Source: Campylobacterales bacterium (GTDB lineage Bacteria; Campylobacterota; Campylobacteria; Campylobacterales; Nitratiruptoraceae). From it: a stretch of 36,036 nucleotides of DNA. Below the pieces are notes generated by a model. The model had not been told where the DNA came from. It did not search any database and saw only the letters and a list, made by a program, of their open reading frames with translations. The position numbers were made by a program, and so were the translations under genes. Location: assembly GCA_027082175.1 (NCBI GenBank), contig JALWIX010000098.1:1-36036 (forward strand), in the 5' to 3' direction. Of the stretch, positions 32,748 to 36,036 are shown in pieces (the first letter of the stretch is position 1; each line of letters begins with the position of its first letter).

Positions 32748-33320
32748 TTAAATCCTTTTATTTTTAATGAAAAGATATCTTCTTTTTCCTCTTCTAATGA
32801 TATCAAAACTAAAATCTTTTAGCTCTTCTACCTCATTATCTACCTCTTCGCCTTTGTAAAAAAGCATAGTCGTATCTTCTTTGATAAAAGGCTGACAAAG
32901 TTTTATCAAAAAAGAGGTTTTGGCCACCGCTCTTGAGGTGATAAGATCAAAAGGCTCGGGGCGTAACTCTTCTACTCTCTTTTTTTCCACTTTTACGTTT
33001 TTAAGTTCAAGAGACGCAACTATATAGTTTAAAAAAGCGGCTCTTTTATTTCTTGGTTCTACTAGCAAAAACTCGGTATTTTTTAGCGCAAACGCAAGTA
33101 TGAGTCCTGGAAAACCGGCTCCTGTGCCTATATCCATCGCTTTTTTTACCGGTGATAAAAATTTAACGCAATAGACTGAATCTTCTATATTTTCCCATAC
33201 CTCTTTTTCTGATTTTGCGCCGGTTAGATTGTGTATTTTGTTCCACTCAAGAAGTTTTTTTGTAAAAAAAGAGCATTTTTCATAAAAATCCTCTTCAAGC
33301 TCAAGATTGTCAAATCTCAT
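32748..33320 (-). CDS. rsmG: 16S rRNA (guanine-527-N7)-methyltransferase RsmG
   Basis: Methylates G527 of 16S rRNA. A 190-residue class I methyltransferase: the start [18 protein letters not shown], the SAM motif [17 protein letters not shown], the [14 protein letters not shown] motif and [15 protein letters not shown] are all clear. Shorter at the N-terminus than E. coli RsmG, as usual in the phylum. The 4-base overlap with ribA indicates translational coupling. Confidence 0.95.
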   Translation of the reverse strand: MRFDNLELEEDFYEKCSFFTKKLLEWNKIHNLTGAKSEKEVWENIEDSVYCVKFLSPVKKAMDIGTGAGFPGLILAFALKNTEFLLVEPRNKRAAFLNYIVASLELKNVKVEKKRVEELRPEPFDLITSRAVAKTSFLIKLCQPFIKEDTTMLFYKGEEVDNEVEELKDFSFDIIRRGKRRYLFIKNKRI

Positions 33321-33880
33321 AAAAGATGTCCCATCTTATCTTTTTTTATTTTTAGATACTCTTTATTATGAGGGTTTGGTTTTACTTTTATGGGAATTCT
33401 TTCAACAATCTCTATATCTTTTAGACTCTCTATCTTTTTTGGATTGTTAGTTAAAAGTTTTATCTTTTTTATATTAAAATAGTTTAAGATATACTCGACT
33501 ATCTCGTATGTTCTTTCGTCCGCGCTAAAGCCTAGTTGATGATTGGCTTCGATGGTATCGTATCCTTCATCTTGCAAAGCGTATGCGTTGACTTTGTTTA
33601 AAAGTCCTATGTTTCTTCCCTCTTGTCTAAGATATATTATCATTCCGCTGTTTTTTGCTATAAAGTTCAAAGCAAACTCTAACTGCTCTCCGCAATCACA
33701 CTTTTTACTTCCCAAAGTATCTCCCGTTAGACACTCTGAATGGACTCTAACTACGGGAATGTCGGGAAGATTTTCTGTGAATATGACTAGGTGCTCTTTA
33801 TGCCCCTCTTTGAAACACTGTATTTTAAAATCTCCGTATTTTGTAGGAAGATTTGCCTCTTTAGATATTTTTACCCTCAT
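33317..33880 (-). CDS. ribA: GTP cyclohydrolase II
   Basis: First step of riboflavin synthesis: opens GTP to the pyrimidine intermediate. A 187-residue RibA domain without a fused RibB. The zinc ligands in [20 protein letters not shown], the catalytic loop [10 protein letters not shown] and the [14 protein letters not shown] and LLTNNPKKI segments are intact. It is divergent from hemB with 51 bases between the start codons, so both promoters must lie there or overlap the genes. Confidence 0.95.
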   Translation of the reverse strand: MRVKISKEANLPTKYGDFKIQCFKEGHKEHLVIFTENLPDIPVVRVHSECLTGDTLGSKKCDCGEQLEFALNFIAKNSGMIIYLRQEGRNIGLLNKVNAYALQDEGYDTIEANHQLGFSADERTYEIVEYILNYFNIKKIKLLTNNPKKIESLKDIEIVERIPIKVKPNPHNKEYLKIKKDKMGHLL

Positions 33881-33931
33881 TTTTCTCTTCTTTTGGTAAA
33901 ATAGTACGAAATTATATCAAAAAGGCTGAAA

Positions 33932-34906
33932 ATGAGTTTTAAAAGATTTAGAAGACTTAGAATAAACCCTATTTTGAGAGAACTTGTTCAAGAGACCGTT
34001 ATAACTTTAAACGATTTTATCTATCCGCTTTTTGTAAAAAGCGGCGAAGGGTATAAAAAAGAGATAGAGTCTATGCCCGGCGTATTTCAGATGAGCTGTG
34101 ATCATATACTAAAAGAGTGTGAAGAGCTTAAAAGTTTAGGATTAAAGGCTATTATACTTTTTGGAATACCTGAAGTTAAAGACTCTGTCGGAAGTGACGC
34201 TCTTTGTGAACATGGGGTAATAGCTACTACGGTAAGAGAGATAAAAAAAGCTCATCCTGATATGTTTGTAGTAACTGATCTATGTTTTTGCGAATATACA
34301 GACCATGGACACTGCGGTATTCTTGATCCGAAACTAAAAACCGTGGATAACGACGCTACATTGAAGATTTTAGCGGATCAAGCGGTGATTCACGCAAAAG
34401 CGGGTGCGGATATGATAGCGCCAAGCGGGATGATGGATGGGATGATAACCGCTATAAGAGAAGCTTTGGATAAAGAGGGTTTTATCAACACTCCTATAAT
34501 GAGCTACTCTACTAAATTTGCGAGTAGCTATTATGGACCTTTTAGAGACGTAGCCGAGTCGGCTCCAAGTTTTGGAGATAGAAGAAGTTATCAGATGAAT
34601 CCGGCAAATAGGCGAGAAGCGATTTTAGAGAGTATTGAAGATGAGAGGGAAGGTGCCGATATATTGATGGTTAAGCCCGGACTTGCCTATCTTGATATTA
34701 TAAGAGATATAAGAGAAAATACGAGATTGCCTTTAGCCGTATATAATGTTAGCGGTGAATACTCTATGCTTAAGATGGCTGGTAAAATGGGCGTTATAGA
34801 TTATGAAAAGGTAATGATGGAGACGATGATAAGTTTTAAAAGAGCCGGAGCTGATATCATCATAAGTTATCACGCAAAAGAGGTGGCTAAAATTTTAGGT
34901 GAGTAG
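33932..34906 (+). CDS. hemB: Delta-aminolevulinic acid dehydratase (porphobilinogen synthase)
   Basis: Joins two 5-aminolevulinate molecules to porphobilinogen in haem synthesis. A 324-residue enzyme. The zinc-type cysteine cluster [14 protein letters not shown] is present (three Cys), so it is the zinc-dependent form. The Schiff-base lysines lie in the [15 protein letters not shown] and [10 protein letters not shown] segments, and the [17 protein letters not shown] loop is standard. TAAAAT at 33897-33902 is a possible -10 box in the short space shared with ribA. It is followed by a repeat-like spacer and argF. Confidence 0.97.
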   Translation: MSFKRFRRLRINPILRELVQETVITLNDFIYPLFVKSGEGYKKEIESMPGVFQMSCDHILKECEELKSLGLKAIILFGIPEVKDSVGSDALCEHGVIATTVREIKKAHPDMFVVTDLCFCEYTDHGHCGILDPKLKTVDNDATLKILADQAVIHAKAGADMIAPSGMMDGMITAIREALDKEGFINTPIMSYSTKFASSYYGPFRDVAESAPSFGDRRSYQMNPANRREAILESIEDEREGADILMVKPGLAYLDIIRDIRENTRLPLAVYNVSGEYSMLKMAGKMGVIDYEKVMMETMISFKRAGADIIISYHAKEVAKILGE

Positions 34907-34985
34907 GGTGAGTGTGGGTGTGAGTTAATTTACCACTCAACCACTTAACCAAAAATTCCAATTCCCAATTCCTAATTACTAAATA
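34907..34985. repeat. Low-complexity spacer, third tract
   Basis: Between hemB and argF. First GTAGGGTGAGTGTGGGTGTG words, then ACCACTCAACCACTTAACC, then ATTCCAATTCCCAATTCC words. It does not code. It resembles the tracts at 12021-12140 and 14167-14245 in style, and the short tandem repetitive spacers known in filamentous cyanobacteria. Confidence 0.5.
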
Positions 34986-34995
34986 ACAAATATAG

Positions 34996-35001
34996 TATAA
35001 T
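34996..35001 (+). promoter_or_regulatory. -10 box for argF
   Basis: Perfect TATAAT 30 bases before the argF start, just after the low-complexity spacer. No clear -35 box. Confidence 0.45.
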
Positions 35002-35031
35002 TTCATTTTATTTATTGCAAAGGATAGAGAT

Positions 35032-35958
35032 TTGCGACACTTTTTAACGCTAAAAGACTATACTAAAGAAGAGATTTTAGAGATAATAAAACTAGCGCAA
35101 AATATAAAGGCCGAAACTAAAAGGGGGGAGTTTGTTCCCTATCTTGAAGGACAGACTCTTGCTATGATTTTTGAAAAAAGCTCAACTAGAACGAGAGTTA
35201 GTTTTGAAGTTGGGATATATCAATTGGGCGGGATAGGTCTTTTTTTAAGCAAAAACGATATACAGCTTGGACGCGGCGAGCCGATGCGCGACACGGCTAG
35301 AGTGATTTCTAGAATGTGTGATATGGTGATGATTAGAACTTATGCGCAATCAGATATCGAAGAGTTTGCGGCATATAGCAAAGTCCCCGTTATCAACGGT
35401 TTAACCGATGAATACCATCCTGTTCAGTTAATGGCCGATTATTTGACAATGGTTGAATACGGTAAAGAAAAAGACCCCGTCGTAGCTTATGTCGGCGATG
35501 GAAACAATATGGCTAACAGTTGGCTGATGCTAGCTAGCAAACTAGGTTTTGAACTAAGAATCGCTTCTCCTAAAGGGTATGAACCCAAAGAGGAGATTTT
35601 AGAAGATGCTTTTAAGTTTGCAAAACAGAGTGGAGCCAAAATAACGCTTTTAAACGATCCCAAAGAGGCTGTTAAAGATGCTGACGTAGTTACGACTGAT
35701 ACTTGGATATCTATGGGACAAGAGGATGAAAAAGAGAAAAGAGTTAAAGATTTTAAAGGTTTTATGGTAGATAATAATCTTATGAGTTTGGCAAAAGATG
35801 ACGCTTTGTTTCTTCACTGCCTCCCCGCATATAGAGGTTATGAGGTAAGCGAAGAGGTATTTGAAGCTCATGAAAAAGAGATATTTGACGAGGCTGAAAA
35901 CAGGCTACATGCCCAAAAGGGCGTAATGGTTTGGTTAGATAAAAATCGAAAATTATAA
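35032..35958 (+). CDS. argF: Ornithine carbamoyltransferase
   Basis: Makes citrulline from ornithine and carbamoyl phosphate in arginine synthesis. A 308-residue enzyme. The carbamoyl-phosphate motif [15 protein letters not shown], the [11 protein letters not shown] motif, the ornithine loop DTWISMGQE and the [10 protein letters not shown] motif with catalytic Cys are all present. The start is TTG 35032 with AAGGAT 7-12 bases upstream. The next gene begins 13 bases after its stop, so both are probably one transcript. Confidence 0.96.
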   Translation: MRHFLTLKDYTKEEILEIIKLAQNIKAETKRGEFVPYLEGQTLAMIFEKSSTRTRVSFEVGIYQLGGIGLFLSKNDIQLGRGEPMRDTARVISRMCDMVMIRTYAQSDIEEFAAYSKVPVINGLTDEYHPVQLMADYLTMVEYGKEKDPVVAYVGDGNNMANSWLMLASKLGFELRIASPKGYEPKEEILEDAFKFAKQSGAKITLLNDPKEAVKDADVVTTDTWISMGQEDEKEKRVKDFKGFMVDNNLMSLAKDDALFLHCLPAYRGYEVSEEVFEAHEKEIFDEAENRLHAQKGVMVWLDKNRKL

Positions 35959-35971
35959 ACTTGGAGGAGTA

Positions 35972-36036
35972 GTGCAGTTAAAAAATATTGACGGAAAAAA
36001 TCTCTTACAAAATATAGACAGGCTGGCCGATGAGCT
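35972..36036 (+). CDS. N-terminal fragment of an unidentified gene downstream of argF
   Basis: Twenty-one codons before the window ends. GTG start at 35972 with GGAGG at 35963-35967. The peptide begins MQLKNIDGKNLLQNIDRLAD. Too short to assign. In relatives a small conserved protein (UPF0763/DUF2603 type) and hemN follow argF, which makes that small family a weak guess. Confidence 0.6.
   Translation, partial: MQLKNIDGKNLLQNIDRLADE

Overview
The window looks like a chromosomal stretch of a member of the Campylobacterota (Epsilonproteobacteria). The DNA is AT-rich, Arg is mostly AGA/AGG and Ile is often ATA. The gene families and neighbourhoods are those of that phylum: uvrB / two small proteins / pseudopilins / priA / ispG; comEC / yihY / glcD / a PgbA-like protein / an M23 peptidase; and ribA / rsmG / hemB / argF. 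As far as I remember, very similar neighbour pairs exist in Campylobacter jejuni. I cannot name the genus. Nothing points to a phage or plasmid backbone.

Layout. 1-12 kb is housekeeping: the end of rimO, tilS, uvrB (minus strand), a small coiled-coil pair, two type IV pilin-like proteins, a coupled block of ABC ATPase / permease / exported helical-repeat protein / priA, then ispG and dnaB. 12-19.8 kb holds comEC, a convergent minus-strand block (yihY, glcD, PgbA-like), a 167-bp MITE-like element, then an M23 endopeptidase, mgtE and a NUDT14-like Nudix hydrolase. 19.8-25.5 kb is one minus-strand run read from aguA to an AEC transporter. It contains both agmatine-to-putrescine enzymes (aguA, aguB), a zinc uptake system (znuABC) and a VapBC-type toxin-antitoxin pair set between aguA and znuA. 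31-36 kb returns to housekeeping: alr, two small proteins, rsmG and ribA on the minus strand, then hemB, argF and the first codons of one more gene.

The accessory region is 25.49-31.14 kb, between aguA and alr. Its core (25840-28887) is an integron gene-cassette array: four attC-like recombination sites enclosing three cassettes that carry four unrecognised genes, all on the plus strand. The best evidence is internal. For each of the three cassettes, the R'' box of its own attC is the reverse complement of the R' sequence at its own 5' end (GTTATC, GTTATGTG and GTTATATT), as expected if each cassette once closed into a circle. No integron integrase gene lies in the window, so this is a CALIN-like array or part of an integron whose integrase is elsewhere. 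A good promoter (TTGACA-N18-TATTAT) just upstream could serve as the cassette promoter.

The cassettes carry a one-TM membrane protein; a 398-residue protein with a possible PD-(D/E)XK nuclease signature; and a two-gene membrane plus FlgT_C-like unit. After the array come a DUF4143-type AAA ATPase with its own promoter and a ribbon-helix-helix/PIN toxin-antitoxin pair. The cassette genes are the best candidates for undescribed, possibly defence-related, systems. That function is inferred from their setting, not shown by the sequence.
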